Source: Actinomyces johnsonii (lineage in GTDB: Bacteria; Actinomycetota; Actinomycetes; Actinomycetales; Actinomycetaceae). Taken from it: DNA of 64,000 nucleotides. The notes beneath the pieces were generated by a model, which made no database searches, had not been told where the DNA came from, and saw only the letters and a list, made by a program, of their open reading frames with translations. A program made the position numbers and the translations under genes. The stretch's first letter is position 1, and each line of letters starts with the position of its first letter. Positions 8,478-16,148 of this stretch are shown here, in pieces. The stretch spans positions 34,225-98,224 of the forward strand of contig NZ_VICB01000025.1 in the NCBI RefSeq assembly GCF_006546835.1. The letters run 5' to 3'.

Positions 8478-8912
8478 TCAGTTGGAAAGGGCTCGGTGAC
8501 CTTCCAGACCCAGGCCACGGGCGCGATGTGCCTCCAGCGCCTGCCTACCGAGATGCTCACTACCCAGAACCTCGCCGACGATGCGGACGGCCTCATCCCA
8601 GTCGATCGGTTCTGGCGCATAGGCCTTGGCTAGGGCGGGGTAGTCTTCCAAGAGCGCTTTACTAGCACCTAGGTCAAGTGGGCGTGCGGCTCTTCGCGCT
8701 CGGGCCAGCACCCCATTGATGGCCCCATTCAGCGCGACTCTTCGCCGTCCAGTGATACCGTGCTCTGCCTGAAAGGCCAGATAGGGCTCCTCCTTTCGAT
8801 ACTGGACCGCTATAGACAAGGTGTGCAAGGCATCCTGTAGTTCTTCGATGCGTTGAGACTGCTCCTCAACTCGGCGACGCAACTCATCTAGCTCTGCGCT
8901 GGACTCTGACAT
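8478..8912 (-). CDS. Coiled-coil protein of unknown function
   Basis: 144 aa. Start ATG 8912 with GAGGAG 11 bases upstream. Residues 1-35 (SAELDELRRRVEEQSQRIEEL) form an obvious coiled coil; the rest is charged and helical with no motif I recognise. The stop (8478-8480) lies only 8 bp from the right end of the ISL3 relic, so the extreme C terminus might once have been different. It follows the secreted-protein gene ending at 8946 by 33 bp on the same strand, so the two probably form an operon: a secreted protein followed by a cytoplasmic coiled-coil partner. An effector/immunity-type pair is possible but is only a guess from the arrangement. Confidence 0.65.
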   Translation of the reverse strand: MSESSAELDELRRRVEEQSQRIEELQDALHTLSIAVQYRKEEPYLAFQAEHGITGRRRVALNGAINGVLARARRAARPLDLGASKALLEDYPALAKAYAPEPIDWDEAVRIVGEVLGSEHLGRQALEAHRARGLGLEGHRALSN

Positions 8913-8945
8913 TCGCTGTAATCTCCTCTCGCTCCTGGTAGGACT

Positions 8946-9614
8946 CTAGAGTAGTGCCCACATGGCCCACTCGACGGAGTCGGCGATAACTTTGGCGGTG
9001 CCACCACCTAAGGAACCTTCGAGTGCATAGAAGAGTTTCTCGCGAACTATGTGCCCAGCAAGGTCAGGCAAGCCTGCTACATCGTCGATAGCATCAGCAA
9101 TCTGCCCGGACGATCTACGTAAGGCAGTTTCAGCGGCATCATCTAAGAAACTTTTTGTGAGGTCGATGAAGGCATTAGGGCTTTTTCGTATCATCCAGCC
9201 GACAGCCTTCAAAGCCTTTTTGAAGGCGAATGACCTTATTCCGACAGGTTGGGCGTCACCACCAACCTGAGCCTGCGGGTTTAGGGGAAACTCAGAGAGG
9301 GTTGTGATATCGGCAGGTCCTGTTGCGTTCTGAGCCTCATTCGCCCAACCTCTGAGAGTGGTTGCCGATTCAATATCGTTTGCTTGTTCAGCAGCATCGG
9401 CGGCTTGCTTGAGGGCGTCAGCCTTCTGCTGGTTAGTCAATTCGGCGCTGCCTGATTGGTTGGCGCCTGAAGCGGCGACTTCAGATTCAGCAGCACTGGC
9501 CGGAACTAGTGTGCCGAAAGCAGTTAGGCCAAGCGAGATTGCTATTGCCGTTGCCATGGTTGCGAGAATGAGTCTGCCGAGATAATGGTGTCGTGTTGCG
9601 CGCTGTGACCGCAT
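8946..9614 (-). CDS. Secreted helical protein of unknown function
   Basis: 222 aa with start ATG 9614, chosen because AGAGGAG ends nine bases upstream; the GTG at 9623 abuts that site. N-terminal signal peptide (RLILATMATAIAISLGLTAFG..PASA) releases a mature part of about 180 residues. That part first has an Ala/Gln/Asp-rich helical section (NQQKADALKQAADAAEQAND), then a more hydrophobic C-terminal half (FKKALKAVGWMIRKSPNAF, LFYALEGSLGGG, EWAMWALL) that could associate with membranes. Base composition is AT-richer than the surroundings, which suggests transfer. First gene of a two-gene unit with 8478-8912. No recognised family. Confidence 0.65.
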   Translation of the reverse strand: MRSQRATRHHYLGRLILATMATAIAISLGLTAFGTLVPASAAESEVAASGANQSGSAELTNQQKADALKQAADAAEQANDIESATTLRGWANEAQNATGPADITTLSEFPLNPQAQVGGDAQPVGIRSFAFKKALKAVGWMIRKSPNAFIDLTKSFLDDAAETALRRSSGQIADAIDDVAGLPDLAGHIVREKLFYALEGSLGGGTAKVIADSVEWAMWALL

Positions 9615-9920
9615 TGTCTGCACTCCTCTTAGGCTCGGTCGTGACGAACTGGCGAATGTGGCGAGATGCCACTCTCATATTTATGTCATACTCAACATAA
9701 AAACCGTGGCAAACTGCTGGGTACTCCATCAAAATCGAACCTTCAGCATCGCTGTCGTGCCATGCCTCAATGTGAACCGTCATGGTGTTGCCGCGGCTAG
9801 TGGAGGCGAGGCCGGTGTTCGTCACTGCCATGCTGCGGGACAGCGCGCCAACGACTGAGTGAGACCACGAGAGCTAAGCACATCTCGCCAGTCGAGGCGA
9901 TACACACCATACTCTCCAGA
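9615..9920. other. AT-rich gene-free stretch
   Basis: About 300 bp upstream of the secreted-protein operon. It holds an AT-rich patch (9670-9715) that could carry the operon promoter on the minus strand. No convincing gene; the sequence toward 9900 leads into the regulator relic. Confidence 0.4.
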
Positions 9921-10103
9921 AGACGGTGGGCAGGAACCTGCATGCCTACCGCACAGAGAGATCTGAACCAAGAAGCCTTCGCAGACCAACTTGGCGTCCA
10001 CCGCACCTACATGGACGGGGTCGAGCGAGGCGAACGCAACCTGACGCTTAAGAACGTGGAGAAGATGGCGGAGAAACTGGAGGTTGAGATGTTGGAGAGT
10101 TGA
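9921..10103 (+). pseudogene. XRE-family helix-turn-helix regulator, frameshifted
   Basis: From ATG 9942 a 53-codon frame reads MPTAQRDLNQEAFADQLG, continuing VHRTYMDGVERGERNLTLKN to ...EMLES with stop at 10101-10103. This is the helix-turn-helix core of an XRE/Cro-type repressor (LNQEAFADQLGVHRTYMDGVERGERN). Just upstream, in another frame, NLHAYRTE supplies the expected first helix, so a one-base-scale frameshift near 9955 separates the two. The 53-residue frame might still be translated, but without helix 1 it is unlikely to fold normally. It directly precedes the IS1380 relic. Confidence 0.7.
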
Positions 10104-10180
10104 TGAGGCAAAGCACTAACCTTGAGTTTTCATTGTTGGGGTGTTGAAGATGGGGTGAAGGTGTCGCTTCGCCTGGAATA

Positions 10181-10595
10181 ATGCGGGTTGCTGAGATCCG
10201 AGAACTCCAGGGGAAGGACACCTTCGCGGTGAAGAATAGCGGGTTGTACCCGGCTGTGGGTGTGGAGTCCGGGGATGTTCCTGCGGTGGGGCTGACCGGG
10301 GCGAGGCTGCTGACCGAGACGAGCAGAGTCACAGGCCTGGGCAACGAGCTCTCGCGGGCCCTGACTGCATGGCGGCGGACGTAGTCGGTGCACGACCCGG
10401 GCAAGATCATGGCGAATCTGGCGGTGCGCGCGGCCCTAGGAGGCCATTGCCTGTCAGACCTTTCGCCGCTGCGGTGCGACAAGGAGCTCTTCGGAGCCTG
10501 TTGCCTCCGACCCCACGGCCTGCAGGCTGGTGGGGACCCCGGCCGACCACATCAAGACCATCCGCCAGGTACCGGACCAGACCGGGCAGACCTGA
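10181..10595 (+). pseudogene. IS1380-family transposase, N-terminal fragment
   Basis: The first frame carries YPAVGVESGDVPAVGLTGAR and TGLGNELSRAL, followed after a stop by VHDPGKIMANLAVRAALGG and LSDLSPLR. A frame change then gives VASDPTACRLV. These are the ordered N-terminal motifs of IS1380-type DDE transposases. It is cut off at about 10595, where the IS110-family element begins. Confidence 0.75.
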
Positions 10596-10600
10596 TGCTC

Positions 10601-11860
10601 TTATTGTGTGTCAAGGGTGGTGAGGTATTGGTGGTAGCGGTGTGTGAGTTGGGGTAGTGGGCGTCGGTGGTTTTCGATGTCGGAGATTCTGGCGGGGTAG
10701 GTGTTCAGTGCGTGGGCTACGTCGGTTTGGGTCAGGTGGTGCCGTTTGCGGTGTGCTGCCAGGGTGCTGGTGGTGTCGGTTGGTGGGGGTTGGGTCAGGG
10801 CGCGGTAGACCTCGCGGGCGATGGCTCGTTTGAGGCAGCGGATGATTTCTTTGGTGGTTTTGCCTTCTTGGGTGCGTCGGTTGGCGTAGTTCTTGGTGGT
10901 GGGGTCGTGGCGTAGGCGTACCAGGGCGATGCGGTGCAGGGCGGCGTTGGCTCGTCTGTCGCCGCCTGGGTTGAGGCGATGACGGGTGGTTTTACCGCTG
11001 GATGCGGGAATGGGGGCGGTGGCGCACAGGTGGGCGAAGGCGGCTTCGTTGTGGATGCGTCCGGGGTTGCCTCCGGCGGTGACGGCGAGCTGTGCGGCGA
11101 CGGTGGTGCCGGCGCCGTAGACGGCTAACAGGCCGGGGTAGTGGGTGGTCAGGATGTGATGCATCTGCTGGTTGAGCCGTTCGGCTCGGTGGTGCAGGTC
11201 CTGGTGGGTGCGGGCCATGTGGTGCAGGGCGCTGGTGGCGGCCTGCTGGGGTGTGGTGATGGTTCTGGTGGGACGAGTTCGAGCGAGGCGGGTGATCAGG
11301 GCCGGGGTGTCGAGCCTGCGGTAGCGCTCGCGCAGGGGCTCGGGGGCGGTGGTCAGCAGGGAGTGGATACTGTTAGTGATCGCGGTGGCGGCTGAGATCA
11401 GGCGGGTGCGGGCTGCCAGCAGGAGCCGGAGCTGCTCGGCTGGGCCGGTGGTGTCCTTGGCCTGGCTGACACCGTCTCCGGACAGGACGGTGCGAGCCGC
11501 GGCGATGGCGTCGATCGGGTCGGACTTGCCGTGGTGGCGTCTGACCCGGCGGCTGGGGCGCAGCACCTCGACGGTGTCGTAGCCGGCCTGGCGCAGGGTA
11601 CGGGTCAGTCCTGCTCCGTAGGAGCTGGTGCCCTCTACGCCGACGGCCATGAGGGGACCGAAGCGGTCGAGGTGTGCTGTCAGATCGTCGTAGCCCTGCT
11701 GGTCGGAGGGGAAGGAGCTGGTTGCGATCACGGCGCCCTGGGCGGTGAGCACCGCCAGGGTGTGAGTGTCCTGGTGGGTGTCGACTCCAGCGACCAGTCC
11801 CGGAGGTGGGGCCGGGGACGCTGGCTCCGTGTCTGTGCTGGTAAGGTCCGTCAGATCCAT
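10601..11860 (-). CDS. IS110-family transposase with C-terminal XRE-type domain
   Basis: 419 aa. ATG 11860 is preceded by AGGAGG; the frame continues upstream but without a ribosome site. The N-terminal DEDD (RuvC-like) domain shows Asp27 in GVDTHQDTH, Glu76 in GVEGTSSYG, and Asp114/Asp117 in KSDPIDA. The C-terminal Tnp20 domain has SSGKTTRHRLNPGGDRRAN with its catalytic Ser. Beyond the normal end (KNYANRRTQEGKTTKEIIRC..AREVYRAL) it carries an added 50-residue helix-turn-helix, LAAHRKRHHLTQTDVAHALN continuing TYPARISDIENHRRPLPQL, that looks like an XRE DNA-binding domain. The gene is open throughout, so the element may be active. The family uses a structured RNA to choose target and donor DNA. 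Confidence 0.9.
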   Translation of the reverse strand: MDLTDLTSTDTEPASPAPPPGLVAGVDTHQDTHTLAVLTAQGAVIATSSFPSDQQGYDDLTAHLDRFGPLMAVGVEGTSSYGAGLTRTLRQAGYDTVEVLRPSRRVRRHHGKSDPIDAIAAARTVLSGDGVSQAKDTTGPAEQLRLLLAARTRLISAATAITNSIHSLLTTAPEPLRERYRRLDTPALITRLARTRPTRTITTPQQAATSALHHMARTHQDLHHRAERLNQQMHHILTTHYPGLLAVYGAGTTVAAQLAVTAGGNPGRIHNEAAFAHLCATAPIPASSGKTTRHRLNPGGDRRANAALHRIALVRLRHDPTTKNYANRRTQEGKTTKEIIRCLKRAIAREVYRALTQPPPTDTTSTLAAHRKRHHLTQTDVAHALNTYPARISDIENHRRPLPQLTHRYHQYLTTLDTQ

Positions 11861-12130
11861 GGAGCGTGCCTCCTGTCTTGGTGCTTCCTTGGTCGGGAGT
11901 GCCACCGGCTCGGGCCAGGCAGACAGGACGCTGACGGGACCACACCTGTGGCGACTGGCGCACTGCGGTGTGGTCATGCTCCTATGAGGTCATGCACCAC
12001 CCGTGCCTGTGGCGGCGTCTGCGGGACAGGACAGATCAGGCTCAGGACAGCCCTCCTGCACCGGGGCAGGCGGGGGTGTCAGTCAAGTTGCGGGTCACCG
12101 CCACGCAGGCTCCTACACCATCATCAGCGT
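11861..12130 (-). ncRNA. Candidate IS110 bridge-RNA region
   Basis: Gene-free 270 bp between the transposase start and the presumed element end. IS110-group elements encode their guide (bridge) RNA in the non-coding end upstream of the transposase gene, and this stretch has the expected place and length. Inverted segments such as CCACACC...GGTGTGG (11940-11977) are visible. No covariance model was applied; the position is the main argument. Confidence 0.3.
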
Positions 12131-13632
12131 CCAGTTTTCTGTGTAAGCGTTTTACAGGTAGGGGTTGATTCGGTCGGGGTAGGCGGTGGCGGGGCTGGGC
12201 CAGGGCCTTGTATCTGGTCGGTGGTGATCTGTCCTTCGACGAGCTTGCCCTTGGCCCTGCGCTTGGATGCTGGCAGTCCTTTCTCCTTGTAGCGTTCTCG
12301 GGCTCGCTTGTCCACGGGTGTCGCAGATCGCCAGCCACAGCAGCTTGCTCACCGCCTCATCGGAGGGGAAGTGGCCGCGGTTCATCGGTGATCCTTAGTG
12401 CAGCTGGTAGCTCGCAGCCTCGATGCGTTGGTGGAGGGGGTACCTCCCACGAAGTGGGGGAGAGATGACGCGCCTGAGCATCGACGGGAAGGCCAGGAAG
12501 GGCGTGAACCTCTCCCAGGCCCGCGCCCAGGTCGCCGCCGTCTCGGGGTACTTGCCCCCCAGGTCGGAGGCAGAGAAGTCGGTCAGGGCCTGCCGGGCGG
12601 CCTCCTGGTGCGGGGCGGTGCAGGTCGGCCTTGAGAGCGGCGGCGACCTTCTTGCGGTCTCCGTAGGAGACGAACCGCATCCAGGGGCGCGGAACCGGGT
12701 GGACCACACAGGTCTGGACCGTCGCCTGGGGCCAGGTCGCATCGATCGCCTCAGGCAGGCCCGCCGGGCCCGTCGCATTCCCCCCGCGCTTCGCTCCGGT
12801 GCGGGAGGTGCACCCTCTACGATCAGCACGTCGCTCACGCTTCTGTTGTGCCGGCACGGGCGCACACGAGCCGCCCTTGAAGGAGGCTCCCTCCTCGGCC
12901 CGGGGCCCAGATACTTAAGCCACGTGCTTGATACCGTCCATGCCCCGCCCCGACCGCGATGTGAGCCGAGCGGGAGGCGACCCGGTGAACAGACGCGGAC
13001 CATCGGCCCGGATCGCGCCCGTGGTAGACCACCGGGAAGAGGACTCCTCTAACGGGCGGCGCTGCCACCCGCGGGACAGCCTCGGCTACCGCGTCGGTGA
13101 TCCTCGAAATGGTCCCCGCGGACAGCTCCACGCTGAGTGCGGAGGCCAGGTGGTGCTGGATATCCCGCACTTCTCAATTCCGCCGGCGCATCAGGCCTGG
13201 TGATTCACTCGCATCCAGCCCGTCCAGACGGCGCTGGCCCTTACACACCAGGCGCGGGGTGAAGGTCCCGGCCCGGTCCCGAGGCACCTCGATCTCGAAG
13301 GGCCCCACCTCAGAGTCCACCGTCTTGGACGTGGTTCCGTTTCTGGCGTTACCACGAGCCTGGGAGGTTGGCTCGCCCCTGTCGTAACCCAGGTGCTCGC
13401 TCAAGCCAAGCGGCCAGGCCCCTCTCCAGGGCCTCCTTGACCAGTGCCGGCAGCAGACCATCAGTCCCGGTCATGCTCACCTGCCCGGAATCAATCTGCT
13501 CAAACAAGCCATCCAGAGCCCCAGCCGAGCGCAGCTGGTCGACCACATCCCGACCACCAGCAGAAGCCCTGTTGTCATCATCAGTAGCAGTCATCAGTGT
13601 CAGTCCTTCCACAAGGGCTTACACAAACCATT
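12131..13632. mobile_element. IS256-family insertion sequence relic
   Basis: About 1.5 kb with matching ends: TGTGTAAGC near 12140-12148 and its complement near 13615-13626. It encloses a full-length but heavily frameshifted mutator-type transposase on the minus strand. It sits inside the IS1380 element next to the IS110-family element. Confidence 0.7.
12152..13594 (-). pseudogene. IS256-family (mutator) transposase, multiply frameshifted
   Basis: Minus-strand pieces in order: MTATDDDNRASAGGRDVVDQ and ALVKEALERGLAAWLE (N terminus, from ATG 13594), SEVGPFEIEVPRDRAGTFTP, RDIQHHLASALSVELSAGTI, then GLPEAIDATWPQATVQTCVV, MRFVSYGDRKKVAAALKADL, NRGHFPSDEAVSKLLWLAI and finally KEKGLPASKRRAKGKLVEGQ and AYPDRINPYL with stop at 12152. 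All are hallmark IS256 motifs, but at least five frame changes separate them. Inactive. Confidence 0.85.
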
Positions 13633-13649
13633 GAACAGGCTCGACCGGG

Positions 13650-14379
13650 CTCAACCCCAGACCCAGTAGAAAGGTGCTGGTGCGCACCGATGGGGCCGGA
13701 GGCACAAAGGAGACCATTGAGTTCCTCACCCACCGCCGGGTGTCCTACAGCGTGGGGTTCACGCTGCCAGACCACACGCCGCAAATCCACGAGCACCATC
13801 CCCGAGAACCACCTGGGCCCCGGCCTACAACGCTGACGGCCAGCCCAGACAGGGTACAGACGTCGCTGAGACCCGCCGACCTGCTGAACCTGACCGCCTG
13901 GCCGGACGGTATGCGGCTCAACCGTGCGCCGAGACCGGCCCCACCAGGGCGCCCAGCTGCGCTTCGAGGACATCGGAGACTACCGGCCCACCGCCTTCAC
14001 CACCAACACAAAAGTGGGTCAGCTCGCCGACCTCAAGGTCCGCCACCGACTACGAGCCCACTGCCAGGGAACCGCATCGACTGCGCAAAAGACACCAGGC
14101 TCAACCACTTCCCCCCTGCAGGGCATCGCGCAAAACCATATCTGGAGCCTGAACGTGACCCTGACCTGTGACCTGCCGGCCTTCTCCCAACTGCTCACCC
14201 TGACCTCCACCCCCGCCCGCGCCTGGAAACCCAGGACAATCCACCTACGGCTGATAAGCATCCCCGCTACCACCGCCCACCACACCCGCCGCACCATCCT
14301 GCACTACAAGACCGACCACCCCTGGACTGATCTCCTCCTCACCGGACTCGAACACCTCCAGGCCCCACCAGCTCCATAG
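13650..14379 (+). pseudogene. IS1380-family transposase, C-terminal fragment
   Basis: Begins KVLVRTDGAGGTKETIEFL and RVSYSVGFTLPDHT, then after frame changes RPHQGAQLRFEDIGDYRPTA, NTKVGQLADLKVRHR, GIAQNHIWSLNVTLTCDL, RAWKPRTIHLRL and ending HLQAPPAP. This is the C-terminal half of the transposase whose N-terminal half is at 10181-10595, same strand. Confidence 0.75.
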
Positions 14380-14565
14380 ACACACAGCTCCCGCATCTTG
14401 TCCACCACAATCCTGAAGAAAGAACCCCGGCCCCCAGAAAGGCCCGACCACCACGACCCGACACGAGGCAAACCGTCACACCCACACACCACAACCCCAC
14501 CCACAACACCAACAACAACCCCACCCAACCAGCCCACGAAAGATCGAGGCTAGTGCATGTACCAC

Positions 14566-14582
14566 AGGGGATTGATCCCCCT
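14566..14582 (+). promoter_or_regulatory. Palindrome AGGGGATTGATCCCCCT, copy C
   Basis: Third copy of the GGGGAT-TG-ATCCCC element. It lies 17 bp after the right end of the IS1380 relic and about 95 bp before paralog C. The downstream leader has GTTGTGCAGCAAC, resembling the inverted repeat in leader B. Confidence 0.65.
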
Positions 14583-14676
14583 ACCGTTCGGACTATTTTC
14601 GAGGTCTCATGGTTGTGCAGCAACAAGCAGAGAAGTCACCCGGACTTCGAAGGCCTACCCAAAGGAGGAGACCCCC

Positions 14677-15048
14677 ATGCGACTCACGAAACGAAACCTC
14701 ATCAAGACCGCAGCCATCGGCTCAGCTTTTGTTGGAGCACTAGCAGTCGCGGCACCCGCTTCAGCAAACTCCTTCGGTCCCACTGGCTCTGGCACAGGAA
14801 ACCTTGGAACAGTTAGCTATGACGACGGGGCCGATCAATTCTGCGCTACAGCCACCCAGCACTACGGCCTCAGCGTTGAGTTGAAGCCAGAAAACAGCCG
14901 TCGCGGACCTAGCTACACAATTCGCGCAGCGCAAGGAGAGACGAAATGTGTCAGCTTGGCGAGGGCGTACGAGGACACTCGCTACTCCTACCAAGTGACT
15001 AATGGTTTCTGGCCACCCCGCCTCACTCCGGTGTATTTCTACAGCTGA
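14677..15048 (+). CDS. Small secreted two-cysteine protein, paralog C
   Basis: 123 aa, start ATG 14677 behind AAAGGAGGAG. Signal peptide MRLTKRNLIKTAAIGSAFVG...APASA, mature start NSFGPTGSG. Cysteines lie in DQFCAT and TKCVSLA; RRGPSYTI and EDTRYSYQV match the family; C terminus VYFYS. The signal sequence and 5' leader are closest to paralog A, and the 3' flank (15049-15240) is nearly identical to the A-B spacer, including the long hairpin. Function unknown. Confidence 0.8.
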   Translation: MRLTKRNLIKTAAIGSAFVGALAVAAPASANSFGPTGSGTGNLGTVSYDDGADQFCATATQHYGLSVELKPENSRRGPSYTIRAAQGETKCVSLARAYEDTRYSYQVTNGFWPPRLTPVYFYS

Positions 15049-15119
15049 CCCGGGCACATCCCGAAGCGCTCTCCTGACGATCGCGGCGCAGCCGCCATCT
15101 CGCATCCCCTCCCACGACA

Positions 15120-15159
15120 CTCGAGTCCTCGGCAGCACTTCTGCTGCCGAGGACTCGAG
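15120..15159 (+). terminator. 18-bp stem-loop after paralog C
   Basis: CTCGAGTCCTCGGCAGCA (15120-15137), loop CTTC, exact complement 15142-15159. Same hairpin as after paralog A at 6210-6253. Confidence 0.75.
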
Positions 15160-15269
15160 AGCATGTTCACGTTCCTGAGCAAAGATCTTGCAGGCTTAGT
15201 CCAGATACAGCTACACACTGATGGCTGCCCGATGCACCTCAGCACGCCCCCTCTTCTTACGCAGACCAT

Positions 15270-15286
15270 AGGGGATTGATCCCCCT
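15270..15286 (+). promoter_or_regulatory. Palindrome AGGGGATTGATCCCCCT, copy D
   Basis: Fourth copy of the element, preceded by T instead of C but otherwise identical, about 90 bp before paralog D. Confidence 0.65.
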
Positions 15287-15377
15287 ACCGCAAGGATGCA
15301 TTCCAAGGTCTCATAGTCATACGGCAACAAGCACGATGCACCCGGACTTCAGCACCCAACAAAAGGAAACAGTCACT

Positions 15378-15749
15378 ATGCGATTCACAAAACGAGGCCT
15401 CGTCAAGACCGCAGCGGTCAGTTCAGCACTTCTAGGAGCAATTGCTGTCGCCGCACCAGCCTCCGCCAACTCTTTCGGGCCGACCGACTATGCCACAGGA
15501 GGCTACACAAAAGTCAGTTACGACGACGCGAACGATCAATTCTGCGTCACAGGAACCGGCACGGATTACGCAGGAGTCACCGTAGCACCATCAAACGGGC
15601 GACGAGGGCCGAGCTATTATATTTCAGTCGGCCCAGGGGCAACGAAGTGCGTCAGCCTAGCACGAGCCTTCGAGGACACTCGCTACTTCTATCAGGCAGA
15701 AAATCCTCTGACTGGAGGAAATTACGATCCAGTCCAATTTTACAGCTGA
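15378..15749 (+). CDS. Small secreted two-cysteine protein, paralog D
   Basis: 123 aa from ATG 15378, with AAAAGGAAAC upstream exactly as in paralog B. Signal peptide MRFTKRGLVKTAAVSSALLG...APASA, mature start NSFGPTDYA. Conserved DQFCVT, RRGPSYYI, TKCVSLA, EDTRYFYQ and end VQFYS. The loop between the two cysteines varies most among the four paralogs, as would be expected of a surface or ligand-facing region. Followed by its own hairpin and then tRNA-Ser. Confidence 0.8.
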   Translation: MRFTKRGLVKTAAVSSALLGAIAVAAPASANSFGPTDYATGGYTKVSYDDANDQFCVTGTGTDYAGVTVAPSNGRRGPSYYISVGPGATKCVSLARAFEDTRYFYQAENPLTGGNYDPVQFYS

Positions 15750-15822
15750 CCTGAGCATGTCCTGAAGCGTTCGCCTGACGATCGCGCCATAGCCGCCACT
15801 CCCATCTCCCCACTCCCGCGAC

Positions 15823-15864
15823 ACTCGAACCCTCGGCAGCCGAATTGCTACCGAGGGTTCGAGT
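15823..15864 (+). terminator. Stem-loop after paralog D
   Basis: ACTCGAACCCTCGG (15823-15836) pairs exactly with 15851-15864; the inner part is imperfect. Related to, but different from, the hairpins after A and C. The first bases of the same sequence are found after paralog B just before the ISL3 relic. Confidence 0.65.
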
Positions 15865-15874
15865 AAGCATGAGA

Positions 15875-15963
15875 TGGCGGAGAGAGGGGGATTCGAACCC
15901 CCGGTGCGCTAGGCGCACAGCGGTTTTCAAGACCGCCACATTCGGCCGCTCTGTCACCTCTCC
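15875..15963 (-). tRNA. tRNA-Ser (anticodon TGA), CCA encoded
   Basis: Minus-strand cloverleaf: acceptor GGAGAGG/CTCTCTCC region, anticodon stem GCGGT/ACCGC with loop CTTGAAA (anticodon TGA), long variable arm (TGTGCGCCTAGCGCAC), T loop GTTCGAATC, discriminator G, encoded CCA (15875-15877). Reads UCA/UCG serine codons. Second serine tRNA of the window; serS lies 4.5 kb downstream. Confidence 0.95.
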
Positions 15964-16040
15964 AGGCCGCGCCCCCAGGGCGCGACAGGCACAGACCCTA
16001 CCATCCCGGTGAACCCGCGGTCACCGCGAGCCCACCGGCG

Positions 16041-16148
16041 GCCGACGTCGCGGTCGTACCTTAGGACTCGCGTTCGAGGGGTAAAGGGCACGAACGCGCG
16101 CCCTACCCTACGAACACGAGGTCCTCCAGCCTACTTCCGCAACAGACC
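16041..16148. repeat. Dispersed 110-bp structured repeat, copy 1
   Basis: About 108 bp beginning GCCGACGTCGCGGTCGTACC and ending near CAACAG, matched by a second copy at 46625-46735. The longest shared block (GTTCGAGGGGTAAAGGGCAC) is exact. In this copy CGCGTTCG and CGAACGCG form a perfect 8-bp hairpin with an A/G-rich loop. It lies between tRNA-Ser and the 3' end of the isomerase gene, outside coding sequence. Confidence 0.75.

Larger units (their letters stand above)
10596..12130. mobile_element. IS110-family insertion sequence (apparently intact)
   Basis: About 1.5 kb containing one intact transposase gene on the minus strand and a gene-free stretch of about 270 bp upstream of its start. 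It interrupts the IS1380 relic on the left and abuts the IS256 relic on the right. IS110 elements lack inverted repeats, so both borders are set only by where neighbouring homology stops and could be off by tens of bases. Confidence 0.75.
10120..14549. mobile_element. IS1380-family element split by two later insertions
   Basis: Terminal sequences are imperfect inverted repeats: CCTTGAGTTTTCATTGTTGG at 10120, and CCTCGATCTTTCGTGGGCTG read inward from 14549. The flanking bases CTAA (left) and CTAG (right) could be a slightly decayed 4-bp target duplication. Inside, N- and C-terminal pieces of one IS1380-type transposase (10181-10595 and 13650-14379, both plus strand) are separated by an IS110-family element and an IS256-family relic. 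About 130 codons of the middle are missing. Confidence 0.7.

Noticed and set aside
6902..8478. 8-bp target duplication around the ISL3 relic
   Set aside because: Left flank CTCAAACC and right flank AGATTGCT do not match, so no duplication can be claimed.
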